A stretch of 64,000 nucleotides of DNA from Nonomuraea jiangxiensis (GTDB lineage Bacteria > Actinomycetota > Actinomycetes > Streptosporangiales > Streptosporangiaceae): positions 372,001-436,000 of the forward strand of contig NZ_FNDJ01000004.1 in assembly GCF_900099965.1 (NCBI RefSeq), read 5' to 3'. Of this stretch, positions 25,945-34,949 are shown one piece after another. The notes beneath the pieces were generated by a model. The model saw nothing but the letters and a program-made list of their open reading frames with translations, was not told where the DNA came from and did not search any database. How positions within the stretch are numbered: position 1 is the first letter of the stretch; every line of letters begins with the position of its first letter. The translations under genes were made by a program, and so were the position numbers.

Positions 25945-27654
25945 ATGCGCAGACTCTTGGCGAGTGTGAGCGCCGCCATCGCCCTGGCCGCTGGCACCTT
26001 ACACGCCGCCCCTGCGGCGGCCGCCGACGCCCCGTACGACGTCCTGGTCTTCTCCAAGACCGCCGGGTTCCGGCACGACTCGATCCCGGTCGGCATCCAG
26101 ACCATCCGCGACCTCGGCGCGGCCAACTCCTTCACGGTCACCGCCACCGAGGACGCGGCCGCCTTCACCACGGCGAACCTCGCCCAGTACGAGACCGTCG
26201 TCTTCCTCAGCACCACCGGAGACGTGCTCAACGCGACCCAGCAGACCGCGTTCGAGTCCTACGTCCGCGGTGGCGGCGGCTACGTGGGCGTGCACGCCGC
26301 CGCCGACACCGAGTACGGCTGGCCCTTCTACGGCCAGCTCGTCGGCGCGTACTTCGCCAGCCACCCGGCGATCCAGCAGGTCAACTCCAGGACCGAGAAC
26401 CGGGCCCACCCGGCCACCGCTCACCTGCCGCAGACCTGGACCCGCTCCGACGAGCTGTACAACTACCAGACCAACCCGCGCAGCAGCGCCCGCGTGCTCG
26501 CGACCCTCGACGAGTCGTCCTACTCCGGCGGCTCGATGGGTGGTGACCACCCGATCACCTGGTGCAAGACCATCGACAGCGGGCGTTCGTTCTACACCGG
26601 CTTCGGCCACACCCAGCAGTCCTACGCCGAGGCCGGCTTCCGTGCCCAACTGCTCGGCGGCATCCGGTACGCGGCCAACCGGGCCAAGGCCGACTGCCGG
26701 CCCGAGACCGGTTACACCGCCCTCTACAACGGCTCGACCAGCGGCTGGTCCCAGTCAGGTCCCGGCAGCTTCGCCAACTCCGACGCCACGCTGACCTCCT
26801 CCGGCGGCATGGGCCTGTTCTGGTACAACGCCCAGCAATACACCTCGTACTCGCTGAAGGCCGACTGGAAGCTCACCGGGGACAGCAACTCCGGCATCTT
26901 CGTCGGCTTCCCCAACCCCGGCGGCGACCCGAACATCGCCGTCAACCAGGGGTACGAGATCCAGATCGACGCGAGCGACACCCCGGACCGCACCACCGGC
27001 GCCATCTACGGATTCAAGTCCGCCGACCTGGCCGCCCGGGACGCCGCGCTCAACCCGCCGGGAGAGTGGAACACCTTCGAGATCCTCGTCGAGGGTCAGC
27101 GCATCCGCGTGTACCTCAACGGGGCCCTGATCAACGACTTCACCAACACCGATCCCAACCGCAACCTGGACGGGTACGTCGGCCTGCAGAACCACGGCGC
27201 CGCCGACCAGGTCGCCTTCCGCAACGTCCGGATCAAGCCGGCGGGCACGCAGCCACCGGTCTCCAACCTGGCGCTGAACAAGCCGGCCACCGCCTCCAGC
27301 ACCGAGTCGGGCGCGTACCCGGCCTCGGCGGCGGTGGACGCCTCGGCGACGACGCGGTGGTCGAGTGCGTTCTCCGATCCGCAGTGGATTCAGGTGGATC
27401 TGGGTGCCACGTACACGATCAACCGGGTGCGGTTGTTGTGGGAGGCCGCCTACGGGTCGGCGTACCAGATCCAGACCTCGCCCAACGGCAGCGCGCCGTG
27501 GACCACCATCCGCACGGTGACGGGCGGGAACGGTGGTGAGGACGACAACACCGGTCTGAACGCCTCCACCCGTTACGTCCGCATCTACGGCACCACCCGG
27601 GGCACGCCCTGGGGTTACTCCCTGTTCTCCTTCGAGGTCTACGGCAACAACTGA
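25945..27654 (+). CDS. Secreted ThuA / DUF1080 / discoidin multidomain protein
   Basis: A 569-residue exported protein with three modules. Residues about 30-250 form a ThuA (trehalose-utilisation, glutamine-amidotransferase-like) domain (YDVLVFSKTAGFRHDSIPVG, GGYVGVHAAADTEY, GGDHPITW). Residues about 255-430 are a DUF1080 (3-keto-glycoside hydrolase/LamG-like) domain (YTALYNGSTSGWSQ, DSNSGIFVGFPNPG, GEWNTFEILVEGQRIRVYLN). The last 129 residues are a discoidin domain almost the same as in the preceding gene. ThuA and DUF1080 proteins act on keto-glycosides made by dehydrogenases, which fits the PQQ-type neighbour. Codon 19 is TTA. A perfect hairpin terminator follows. Confidence 0.85.
   Translation: MRRLLASVSAAIALAAGTLHAAPAAAADAPYDVLVFSKTAGFRHDSIPVGIQTIRDLGAANSFTVTATEDAAAFTTANLAQYETVVFLSTTGDVLNATQQTAFESYVRGGGGYVGVHAAADTEYGWPFYGQLVGAYFASHPAIQQVNSRTENRAHPATAHLPQTWTRSDELYNYQTNPRSSARVLATLDESSYSGGSMGGDHPITWCKTIDSGRSFYTGFGHTQQSYAEAGFRAQLLGGIRYAANRAKADCRPETGYTALYNGSTSGWSQSGPGSFANSDATLTSSGGMGLFWYNAQQYTSYSLKADWKLTGDSNSGIFVGFPNPGGDPNIAVNQGYEIQIDASDTPDRTTGAIYGFKSADLAARDAALNPPGEWNTFEILVEGQRIRVYLNGALINDFTNTDPNRNLDGYVGLQNHGAADQVAFRNVRIKPAGTQPPVSNLALNKPATASSTESGAYPASAAVDASATTRWSSAFSDPQWIQVDLGATYTINRVRLLWEAAYGSAYQIQTSPNGSAPWTTIRTVTGGNGGEDDNTGLNASTRYVRIYGTTRGTPWGYSLFSFEVYGNN
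27265..27651 (+). repeat. Discoidin-domain direct repeat, copy 2
   Basis: 387 bp encoding the C-terminal discoidin domain of the ThuA/DUF1080 protein; the partner copy is at 25521-25907. The long shared stretches include silent positions, pointing to recent duplication or gene conversion. Confidence 0.85.
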
Positions 27655-27661
27655 TCGCGGC

Positions 27662-27691
27662 GGCGGGTCCGGGCACCGGCCCGGACCCGCC
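27662..27691 (+). terminator. Perfect 13-bp hairpin terminator
   Basis: GGCGGGTCCGGGC (27662-27674) and GCCCGGACCCGCC (27679-27691) form a perfect stem with an ACCG loop, eight bases after the ThuA/DUF1080 stop. It separates the secreted-protein operon from the ebo operon. Confidence 0.85.
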
Positions 27692-27789
27692 CCCGGCCCC
27701 GGGCGGCCCCGGGGCCTGCACGACGAGCCCCGGCGCTCGGCCGCCGGGATCGATATCACACGCACAGCACAAGGGTTAGGGAGAGCTGC

Positions 27790-29001
27790 ATGAGTACCGG
27801 AATCTGGTTGATCGGGGCCCGCGGATCGGTCGCGGTGACCACCATCGTCGGTGCCGCGGCGCTGCGCGCTGGACTGACCGAGCCGTACGGCTGCGTCACC
27901 GAACTTCCCGATCTCCGCAGCCCCGCCCTGCCCGCCCTGGCCGACCTCGTCTTCGGCGGCCACGACATCACCACCACGCCGCTGAGCAAGAAGGCGGAGG
28001 CGCTGGTCGCGGCCGGTGTCCTGCCCGCGCGGATCACCGCCGCCGTGGAGGCCGACCTGGCCGCCGTCCAGGACGAGCTGCGCCCCGTGCCGACAGCCGG
28101 CTGCCAGGCCGAGGCCGCGCGCCTCATCGCCGCCGACATCGACGACTTCCGGCGGCGGCACGGCCTCGACCGGGTCGTCGTCATCAACGTGGCCTCCACC
28201 GAACCCGCCCCGCCACCCCATCCGGCCCACGCCGACCTGGCCGCCCTCGAAGCCGCACTCGCCCTGCCCGGCGACGTGCTGCCGCCGAGCGCGCTCAACG
28301 CCTACGCCGCGTTCACCGCGGGCTGCCCCTTCGTCGACTTCACCCCCTCCACCGGCGCCCGCCTGCCGGCCCTGCGCGACCTGGCAGTCCGGGCGGGCGT
28401 GCCGTACGCCGGCCGCGACGGCAAGACCGGCGAGACCCTCGTCAAGTCCGTACTGGCCCCCATGTTCGCCATGCGCCACCTGCGGGTGCGTACGTGGTCC
28501 GGTACCAACCTGCTGGGCGGCGGCGACGGCGCCAACCTCGCCGACCCGGCCGCGAACGCCGCCAAGGCCGCCAGCAAGCAGCGGGTGCTGGCCGAGACCC
28601 TCGGCTACCAGCCGCAGGGCACCACCCTCATCGAGTTCGTGGACGACCTCGGCGACTTCAAGACGGCCTGGGACCTGATCACGTTCACCGGGTTCCTGGG
28701 CACGGCGATGCGGATGGAGTTCACCTGGCACGGCTGCGACTCGGCGCTGGCCGCGCCCCTGGTCCTGGACCTGGCCAGGCTCACCGCGGCCGCGCACGCC
28801 GCCGGGCGTACCGGGGCGCTGAGCGAGCTGGCCTTCTTCTTCAAGGATCCACTCGGCGACGACGACCCACCCACAGGCCCTCAAGATTCGCCCGAGGGCC
28901 AGCAGGATCCGCGCGACAGGGTCCCGCAGGCGATCTCGCACGCGTTGGCCGAGCAGTGGGCCGTGCTGGCGCGGTTCGTGCGGGGGCTGGCCGATGGCTG
29001 A
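27790..29001 (+). CDS. Inositol-3-phosphate synthase family protein (first gene of the ebo-type operon)
   Basis: A 403-residue member of the myo-inositol-1-phosphate synthase family. The NAD motif WLIGARGSVAVTTIVGAAAL opens the protein, VVVINVASTEP follows, and the catalytic-domain blocks GRDGKTGETLVKSVLAPMF, RTWSGTNLLGGGDG and TTLIEFVDDLGD (active-site Lys and Asp residues) are present. The family cyclises glucose 6-phosphate to a cyclitol phosphate. AGGGAGAG precedes the ATG. Its last bases overlap the UbiA gene, so it is co-expressed with ebo genes, occupying the slot that a dehydroquinate-synthase-like cyclase (EboD) has in other ebo operons. Confidence 0.85.
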   Translation: MSTGIWLIGARGSVAVTTIVGAAALRAGLTEPYGCVTELPDLRSPALPALADLVFGGHDITTTPLSKKAEALVAAGVLPARITAAVEADLAAVQDELRPVPTAGCQAEAARLIAADIDDFRRRHGLDRVVVINVASTEPAPPPHPAHADLAALEAALALPGDVLPPSALNAYAAFTAGCPFVDFTPSTGARLPALRDLAVRAGVPYAGRDGKTGETLVKSVLAPMFAMRHLRVRTWSGTNLLGGGDGANLADPAANAAKAASKQRVLAETLGYQPQGTTLIEFVDDLGDFKTAWDLITFTGFLGTAMRMEFTWHGCDSALAAPLVLDLARLTAAAHAAGRTGALSELAFFFKDPLGDDDPPTGPQDSPEGQQDPRDRVPQAISHALAEQWAVLARFVRGLADG

Positions 29002-30001
29002 CCGGCCGAGCTGGCGTGACCTCGCCGAACTGGTCCGGGCCCCGGCCGCGCTGTCGGTGCCCGGTGACGCCGTGGCCGGGGCGGCGGCGGCCGGCACGCT
29101 GCGCCCCGCGACGCTCGGACTGATCGCGGCCTCGGTCTGCCTGTACTGGGGCGGAATGGCCGCCAACGACTGGGCCGACCGCGAGCTCGACGCCCGCGAG
29201 CGGCCGGAACGGCCGATCCCGTCCGGCAGGATCAGCCCGGGCCAGGCGGTGACCGTGGCGGCGGGCCTGACCGCGGCCGGGCTGGCGCTCGCGGTGGCGA
29301 CCGGCGGGCGGCGCGCCGCCGCGTTCGCGCTGCCGCTGGCCGGCGCCGTGTGGGCGTACGACCTGCGGGCCAAGGGCACCCGGGCCGGGCCGGCGACGAT
29401 GGCCGCCTGCCGCGGGCTCGACGTGCTGCTGGGCGCCTGCGGTGGCCGATCGGCGCCACCCGGGGCAGGCGGCGCCGTCGCCAGCGCGGTGCCCGCGGCG
29501 CTGACGGTGGCGGCGCACACGTACATGGTGACGACCCTGTCCCGGCACGAAGTCTCCGGCACCAGCCGAACCCTCCCCGCGCTGACCCTCGCCGGCACCC
29601 TCGCCACCGCCGCAACCACCACCCCCGCCCCCGGCGCCACCCGCGCCACCCATCAGGGCTCGGCGACCGCTCCGGAGCACGAGGTGGGCGTGGCGGCCTT
29701 CCTGAGCCGTTGGGCAGGGGTGGCGGCCGGGATCGGGCGTCGGGTGGGGTCTTCTGGCGGGCCGGGGGTGGCCGGGGTGTTGGCCGCGGGGTATGCGGTC
29801 CGGTACGGGGCCGCTCAGGTGCGGGCGCTCGTGGACCCCTCCCCGGAGCGTGTGCGCGGCGCGGTCAGCGCCGGCATCACCCAACTACCGCTGCTGCAGG
29901 GTGCGCTGGCCGCACGCGCCGGTGCCCCCGTGGCCGGGCTGAGCGTGGCCGCCGCCGCGTTCCTGGCACGCCGGCTGGCCAGGAAGGTGTCCCCGACATG
30001 A
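28994..30001 (+). CDS. eboC: UbiA-family prenyltransferase (EboC-like)
   Basis: A 335-residue membrane protein of the UbiA superfamily. The first Asp-rich motif NDWADRELDARERPERPIPS and the second YDLRAKGT region are characteristic; about eight hydrophobic helices follow. UbiA proteins transfer a prenyl chain to an acceptor within the membrane. EboC is the member of this family in ebo operons, where it is thought to help build or use a lipid-linked carrier. The region after residue 190 is low complexity (Ala/Thr/Pro-rich) and longer than usual. ATG 28994 overlaps the upstream stop by 8 bp. Confidence 0.8.
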   Translation: MADRPSWRDLAELVRAPAALSVPGDAVAGAAAAGTLRPATLGLIAASVCLYWGGMAANDWADRELDARERPERPIPSGRISPGQAVTVAAGLTAAGLALAVATGGRRAAAFALPLAGAVWAYDLRAKGTRAGPATMAACRGLDVLLGACGGRSAPPGAGGAVASAVPAALTVAAHTYMVTTLSRHEVSGTSRTLPALTLAGTLATAATTTPAPGATRATHQGSATAPEHEVGVAAFLSRWAGVAAGIGRRVGSSGGPGVAGVLAAGYAVRYGAAQVRALVDPSPERVRGAVSAGITQLPLLQGALAARAGAPVAGLSVAAAAFLARRLARKVSPT

Positions 30002-30930
30002 CGGCATCGGCGGACCCGCGCCCGCGCTTCGGCTACGGCACGAACGGTTTCACCAACCACCGGCTGCCCGAAGCGCTGGCCGTCATCGCGGACCTGGGCT
30101 ACGACGGCGTCGCCCTGACCCTCGACACCTGCCACCTGGACCCCTTCGCCCCCGGCCTGGCCCGGCGTACCGCGCGGGTGGCCGCGGACCTCGACCGGCT
30201 GGGCCTGGCCGTGGTGATCGAGACCGGTGCCCGCTACCTGATGGACCCCTGGCACAAGCACGCGCCGACGCTGCTGGACGACGACCCGGCGCGACGCCTG
30301 GAGTACCTGCGCAGGGCCGTGCGGGTGGGCGCCGACCTGGGCGCGGAGGCCGTCTCCTGCTGGGCGGGCGTGTCCCCGCCCGGGCTGCCCGACGCGTGGG
30401 ACCGGCTGGTGCGCGGCTGCGCCGAGATCGTGGAGGTGGCCGCGGCGGCGGGCGTGACGCTCGGGTTCGAGCCGGAGCCCGGCATGCTGGTCGCCGATCT
30501 CGCGGACTGGCGGCGGCTGCACGCCGACCTGGGCCGCCCGGCCGGCTTCGGCATCACCCTGGACATCGGGCACTGCCGCTGCCTGGAACCGCTGTCCGTG
30601 CCCGAGTGCGTCACCGTGGCGGCGCCGCACCTGGTCAACGTGCAGATCGACGACATGCGGCGGGGTGTGCACGAGCACCTGGAGTTCGGCGAGGGCGAGA
30701 TCGACTTCCCGCCGGTGCTGGACGCGCTCGCCGCCGCCGGATACCGCGGGCTGGTGTCGGTGGAGCTGCCCCGCCACGCGCACGCCGCACCGGCGGTGGC
30801 GGCGCGATCGATCGACTTCCTGCGCCGAGCCGCCGCCGCAGGACGGCAGCGGCCGGTGACATTGCCCCAGGTCGGCATCGGCTCGGTGGTATCGGCGCGG
30901 GCTGACCTGGTGACTCGGAAGGAGGAGTGA
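29998..30930 (+). CDS. Sugar phosphate isomerase/epimerase (TIM barrel, AP-endonuclease-2 fold)
   Basis: A 310-residue xylose-isomerase-like TIM barrel. Metal-binding positions are visible in VIETGARYL, VTLGFEPEPGML, ITLDIGHCRCLE, LVNVQIDDMRRGVHEHLEFG and LVSVELPRHAH. The usual reaction is keto-aldo or epimer interconversion of a sugar or cyclitol, so it may act on the product of the upstream inositol-phosphate synthase. The ATG overlaps the UbiA stop (ATGA). It is distinct from EboE, which has the same fold and lies downstream in the same operon. Confidence 0.82.
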   Translation: MTASADPRPRFGYGTNGFTNHRLPEALAVIADLGYDGVALTLDTCHLDPFAPGLARRTARVAADLDRLGLAVVIETGARYLMDPWHKHAPTLLDDDPARRLEYLRRAVRVGADLGAEAVSCWAGVSPPGLPDAWDRLVRGCAEIVEVAAAAGVTLGFEPEPGMLVADLADWRRLHADLGRPAGFGITLDIGHCRCLEPLSVPECVTVAAPHLVNVQIDDMRRGVHEHLEFGEGEIDFPPVLDALAAAGYRGLVSVELPRHAHAAPAVAARSIDFLRRAAAAGRQRPVTLPQVGIGSVVSARADLVTRKEE

Positions 30931-31589
30931 TGACGACTCTGGACGGCCTGCGCGGCGCACTCGCCCAGCACGGTGCCCTGGACACCGGCGGGTGGCTCGC
31001 CTCGGCCGTGGCACGCCTCATGACCGACCCCGACGCGCTGGAGCGGCTGTTCCCGGCCGCGGGCCGGCACTGCGGGCGGGCACCCTTACGGGAGGCACCC
31101 GGGTGGAGCGCCGATCAGGCCGCGCGGGCGCTGCTGCTCGCCGCGCTGCCGCCGGACCGGCTGCCCGCCGCGGTCGAGGCCGCGTACCGGCAGGGGGACG
31201 CGGGCGAGAAGCTGGCCGTGCTGAAGGCGCTGCCGCTGCTGCCCATCGGTGACGCGGCCGTGCCCCTGCTGGGCGACGCGCTGCGCACGAACGATCCCCG
31301 GCTGGTGGCCGCCGCGCTCGGCCCGTACGCGGCCCGCCTGGACGACGCGGCCTGGCGGCAGGGCGTGCTCAAGTGCGTGTTCATGGGCGTGCCGCTGCAG
31401 CGGGTGCACGGCCTGGACGAGCGGGCGGACGCCGAGCTGGCCGCGATGCTCGACGGTTTCGCCCGCGAACGCCGCGCGGCCGGGCGGCCGGTGCCGGCCG
31501 ACGCCCTGGCCGTGCTGGACCTGGTCGCCGCGCCGGACCTGGCCGTACCTCATCGGATCGCCCCGCTGGAGCAGGACAAGGAGGGCTGA
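30930..31589 (+). CDS. eboA: EboA family protein
   Basis: A 219-residue all-helical protein. The second half LKCVFMGVPLQRVHGLDERA followed by ELAAMLDGFARERRAAGRPV is the signature of EboA, found almost only in ebo operons; its biochemical role is unknown. ATG 30930 shares one base with the upstream TGA and has GGAGG just upstream; a GTG at 30927 is the alternative. Codon 53 is a rare TTA (31086-31088). Ends in a one-base overlap with eboB. Confidence 0.85.
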   Translation: MTTLDGLRGALAQHGALDTGGWLASAVARLMTDPDALERLFPAAGRHCGRAPLREAPGWSADQAARALLLAALPPDRLPAAVEAAYRQGDAGEKLAVLKALPLLPIGDAAVPLLGDALRTNDPRLVAAALGPYAARLDDAAWRQGVLKCVFMGVPLQRVHGLDERADAELAAMLDGFARERRAAGRPVPADALAVLDLVAAPDLAVPHRIAPLEQDKEG

Positions 31590-32461
31590 TGCGCATCTTC
31601 GATTCCCACATCCACATGACCTCGCGCACCACCGACGACTATGAGCGCATGGCCGCGGCCGGGGTGCGGGCGGTGGTCGAACCGGCCTTCTGGCTGGGCC
31701 AGCCGCGTACCAACCCCGGCTCGTTCGCCGACTACTTCGACGCGCTGGTCGGCTGGGAGCCGTTCCGGGCGAGCCAGTTCGGCATCCACCACCACGCCAC
31801 CATCGCGCTGAACCCCAAGGAGGCCAACGACCCGCGCTGCCGGCCCGTTCTCGACCTGCTGCCCCGCTACCTGGAAAAGGACGGGGTGGTGGCGGTCGGC
31901 GAGATCGGCTACGACTCGATGACGCCGGAGGAGGACGAGGTGTTCGCCGCGCAGCTCGCGCTCGCCCTGGAGCACGACCTGCCCGCGCTGGTCCACACCC
32001 CGCACCGGGACAAGGAACGGGGCGTCGAGCGCAGCCTCGCCGTCGTCGCCGAGTCCGGCATCGACCCGGCCCTCGTGACCCTCGACCACCTCAACGAGGT
32101 CACCGTCGCCAGGGCCCGCGACGCCGGGGTGTGGCTGGGCTTCTCCATCTACCCGGACACCAAGATGTCGCCGCCCCGGATGGTGGAGATCCTGCGCCGG
32201 TACGGGCTGGAGCGGGTGCTGGTCAACTCGGCCGCCGACTGGGGCCGCTCCGATCCGCTGCTGACGGTGCGTACGGCCGAGGCGATGCTCGACGGCGGTT
32301 TCACCGAGGACGACGTCGACCGGGTGTTGTGGCGCAACCCCGTCGAGTTCTACGGCCGGTCCGGACGGTTGTCCCTGCCGGAAACCGACCCCGGCGAGGC
32401 CGTAGCCGCTGGCGGGGGCGCCACGTTCGCCGGCAACTCGATCCTGCGCGGGGGCGCCTGA
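31589..32461 (+). CDS. eboB: TatD-family metal-dependent hydrolase EboB
   Basis: A 290-residue amidohydrolase-fold protein. It begins RIFDSHIHMTSRTTDDY (HxH metal ligands), then GEIGYDSMTPEE (Glu ligand), ALVHTPHRDKE (His) and VNSAADWGRSDPL (Asp). TatD proteins are nucleases or hydrolases; EboB is the ebo-specific branch. The start codon overlaps the eboA stop by one base, and its own stop overlaps eboE by one base. Confidence 0.87.
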   Translation: MRIFDSHIHMTSRTTDDYERMAAAGVRAVVEPAFWLGQPRTNPGSFADYFDALVGWEPFRASQFGIHHHATIALNPKEANDPRCRPVLDLLPRYLEKDGVVAVGEIGYDSMTPEEDEVFAAQLALALEHDLPALVHTPHRDKERGVERSLAVVAESGIDPALVTLDHLNEVTVARARDAGVWLGFSIYPDTKMSPPRMVEILRRYGLERVLVNSAADWGRSDPLLTVRTAEAMLDGGFTEDDVDRVLWRNPVEFYGRSGRLSLPETDPGEAVAAGGGATFAGNSILRGGA

Positions 32462-33570
32462 TGCTCCACCTGAGCTACTGCACCAACGTCCATCCGGCCG
32501 AGGACCTGGCCGGCATCCTCGCGCAGTTCGACACCTACGCGGTCGCCGTCCGGCGCGAGCTGGCGGCCGACGTGCTCGGCCTCGGGCTGTGGCTGCCCGC
32601 CCCGGCCGCCGCCGAACTGGCCGCCGACGCGGGACTGCGCCGCCGGTTGCGCCGGGAGCTCGACGTCCGGGGCCTGGAGGTGGTGACTCTCAACGGGTTC
32701 CCGCACCGAGCCTTCCACGCGCCCGTCGTCAAGCACGCCGTCTACCATCCGGACTGGACGAGCCGGCAGCGCCTGACGTACACCCTCGACCTGGCCCGGG
32801 TCCTGGCCGACCTGCTGCCGGACGGCGCGGCCCGCGGCTCGGTGTCCACCTTGCCGCTGGCCTGGCGCCTGCCCTGGGACCACGCGCGCGCCGACGCCGC
32901 GCGGCGGCACCTGGACGAGCTGGCGCGGGGCCTCGATGACCTCGCCGCGGCCACGGGCCGCCCGGTGCGGGTGGGGTTCGAGCCCGAGCCCGGCTGCGTC
33001 GTCGAGAACACCGCCCAGGCCGCGGCGCTGCTGTCCGGCATCGACACCCGATGGCTGGGCGTGTGCCTGGACCTCGCGCATCTGGCCGTCGCGTGGGAGG
33101 AGCCCGCCGCCGCGCTCGACCGGCTGCGGGCCGCCGGGCTGCCGGTGGTCAAGGTCCAGTTGTCCGCGGCCCTGGAAGCCGCCGATCCGGCCGCCGCCGC
33201 CGAAGCGCTGCGTGCCTACGTCGAACCGCGGTTCCTGCACCAGACCAGGTCGTCGCTGGGCGTCGCCGCGGACGACCTGGACCAGGCGCTGGGCGAGCGG
33301 CTGCCCGGCCCGTGGCGCGTCCACTACCACGTCCCGCTGCACGCGGCGCCCGCAGCCCCGCTCACCTCCACGATGCCGCTGCTGCGAGCCGCCGTACGCG
33401 AGCTGCTCGCCGGGCCCGAACCGGCCTGCGACCACTTCGACGTGGAGACCTACACCTGGGACGTGCTGCCACCCGAGCAGCGGCCCCGCGACGCGGCCGC
33501 GCTGGCCCGCGGCATCGCCGCCGAGCTGGCCGTCGCCCGATCCCTGCTCCCCGCGGAGGTGAGCCGATGA
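32461..33570 (+). CDS. eboE: EboE (TIM-barrel, metabolite-traffic protein)
   Basis: A 369-residue xylose-isomerase-like barrel with the EboE start LSYCTNVHPAEDLAGILAQ. Later blocks are VVTLNGFPHRAFHAPVVKHA, VGFEPEPGCVVENTAQAAAL, LGVCLDLAHLAVAWEEP, and the late FDVETYTWDVLPPEQRP. In cyanobacteria this family is needed to deliver a monomer precursor to the periplasm for pigment synthesis. Starts within the eboB stop and ends in an ATGA overlap with eboF. Confidence 0.87.
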   Translation: MLHLSYCTNVHPAEDLAGILAQFDTYAVAVRRELAADVLGLGLWLPAPAAAELAADAGLRRRLRRELDVRGLEVVTLNGFPHRAFHAPVVKHAVYHPDWTSRQRLTYTLDLARVLADLLPDGAARGSVSTLPLAWRLPWDHARADAARRHLDELARGLDDLAAATGRPVRVGFEPEPGCVVENTAQAAALLSGIDTRWLGVCLDLAHLAVAWEEPAAALDRLRAAGLPVVKVQLSAALEAADPAAAAEALRAYVEPRFLHQTRSSLGVAADDLDQALGERLPGPWRVHYHVPLHAAPAAPLTSTMPLLRAAVRELLAGPEPACDHFDVETYTWDVLPPEQRPRDAAALARGIAAELAVARSLLPAEVSR

Positions 33571-34949
33571 AACCCCTGGTCGTGCTGGACGTCGTCGGGT
33601 TGACGCCACGGCTGCTCGAACACATGCCGAGCCTGCGGGCCGTGGCCGAGCAGGGATTCCAGGCCCCGCTCGGCACCGTGCTGCCCGCGGTCACCTGCAC
33701 CGTGCAATCGACGTTCCTGACCGGCGCCACCCCGGCCGGGCACGGCATCGTCGGCAACGGCTGGTACTTCCGCGAGCTGGGCGAGGTGCTGCTGTGGCGG
33801 CAGCACAACGCGCTGGTCGGCGGCGAGAAGTTGTGGCAGGCCGCGCGCCGGCGGCAGCCGGGCTACACGGTGGCCAACATCTGCTGGTGGTACGCCATGG
33901 GCGCGGACGTCAACTGGACCGTCACCCCCCGCCCCATCTACTACGCCGACGGCCGCAAGGAGGCCGACTGCTACACCGACCCGCCCGAGCTGCACGACGA
34001 CCTGACCTCCGCCCTCGGCACCTTCCCGCTGTTCACGTACTGGGGGCCGGGCGCCGGGCTGCCGTCCTCGCGGTGGATCTGCCGGGCGGCGCAGCGCGTC
34101 ATGGCCGCCCACCAGCCCGATCTGACCCTGGTCTACGTCCCGCACCTCGACTACGACCTTCAGCGGTTCGGCCCGTCGGCGCCGCAGGCGGCCACCGCGG
34201 CGGCCGCCGTGGACGAGGTGCTCGCCCCGCTGCTGGCGGCGGCCGCGGCCCGCGACGCGACCGTGGTCGTGCTGTCGGAGTACGGCATCACCGACGTCTC
34301 CACCCCCGTCGACGTCAACCGCGCCCTGCGGGCCGAGGGGCTGCTGCGCGTGTACCGGCAGGACGGCATGGAATACCTCGACCCGTGGACGTCACGCGCG
34401 TTCGCCGTGGCCGATCACCAGGTGGCGCACGTGTACGTCCGCGACCCCGGCGACGTGCCCGCCGTGGCGAAGCGGTGCGCCGAGCTGCCCGGCGTGGCCG
34501 AGGTGCTGGACGAGACCGGCAAGGCGGCGCACGGCCTCGACCATCCTCGCTCCGGCGAGCTCGTACTGGTCGCCGAGCCGGACGCCTGGTTCACCTACTA
34601 CTACTGGCTCGACGACACCGCCGCGCCGGACTTCGCCCGCCTCGTCGACATCCACCGCAAACCCGGCTACGACCCGGCCGAGCTGTTCTTCGACCCGGCG
34701 GCACCGGCGGCGGCCAAGCGCCGGGCGGCCGTGGCGCTGATGCGCAAGAAGGCCGGCCTGCGCTATCTGATGAACGTGGTCGGCCTGGACGCCGGCGCGC
34801 GGGCGGTACGCGGCTCGCACGGCCGGCTCCCCGCCGACCCCGCCGACGCCCCGGTGCTGCTCTGCTCCGACCCGTCCGCCGAGCGGTCCGGCCTGGCCGC
34901 CACCGAGGTGAAGGACTTCCTGCTGGAGCTCGCGACGAGAACAGGGTGA
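33567..34949 (+). CDS. eboF: Type I phosphodiesterase / nucleotide pyrophosphatase EboF
   Basis: A 460-residue alkaline-phosphatase-superfamily enzyme. It starts LVVLDVVGLTPRLLEHMPSL, has the nucleophile region PAVTCTVQSTFLTGATPAGH, the metal-site YVPHLDYDLQRFGP and LSEYGITDVSTPVDVN, and AKAAHGLDHPRSGE-like His/Asp ligands near residue 320. It has no signal peptide, so it appears cytoplasmic. Predicted to cleave a phosphodiester or pyrophosphate in the ebo metabolite. It is the last gene of the operon and ends inside a hairpin shared with the GNAT gene. Confidence 0.85.
   Translation: MKPLVVLDVVGLTPRLLEHMPSLRAVAEQGFQAPLGTVLPAVTCTVQSTFLTGATPAGHGIVGNGWYFRELGEVLLWRQHNALVGGEKLWQAARRRQPGYTVANICWWYAMGADVNWTVTPRPIYYADGRKEADCYTDPPELHDDLTSALGTFPLFTYWGPGAGLPSSRWICRAAQRVMAAHQPDLTLVYVPHLDYDLQRFGPSAPQAATAAAAVDEVLAPLLAAAAARDATVVVLSEYGITDVSTPVDVNRALRAEGLLRVYRQDGMEYLDPWTSRAFAVADHQVAHVYVRDPGDVPAVAKRCAELPGVAEVLDETGKAAHGLDHPRSGELVLVAEPDAWFTYYYWLDDTAAPDFARLVDIHRKPGYDPAELFFDPAAPAAAKRRAAVALMRKKAGLRYLMNVVGLDAGARAVRGSHGRLPADPADAPVLLCSDPSAERSGLAATEVKDFLLELATRTG

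Noticed and set aside
23124..26231. A 1035-codon open frame on the minus strand, antisense to the dehydrogenase and ThuA genes
   Set aside because: It is the mirror of well-supported genes on the plus strand; its residues are Val/Gly/Ala/Arg-rich noise typical of antisense frames in GC-rich DNA.
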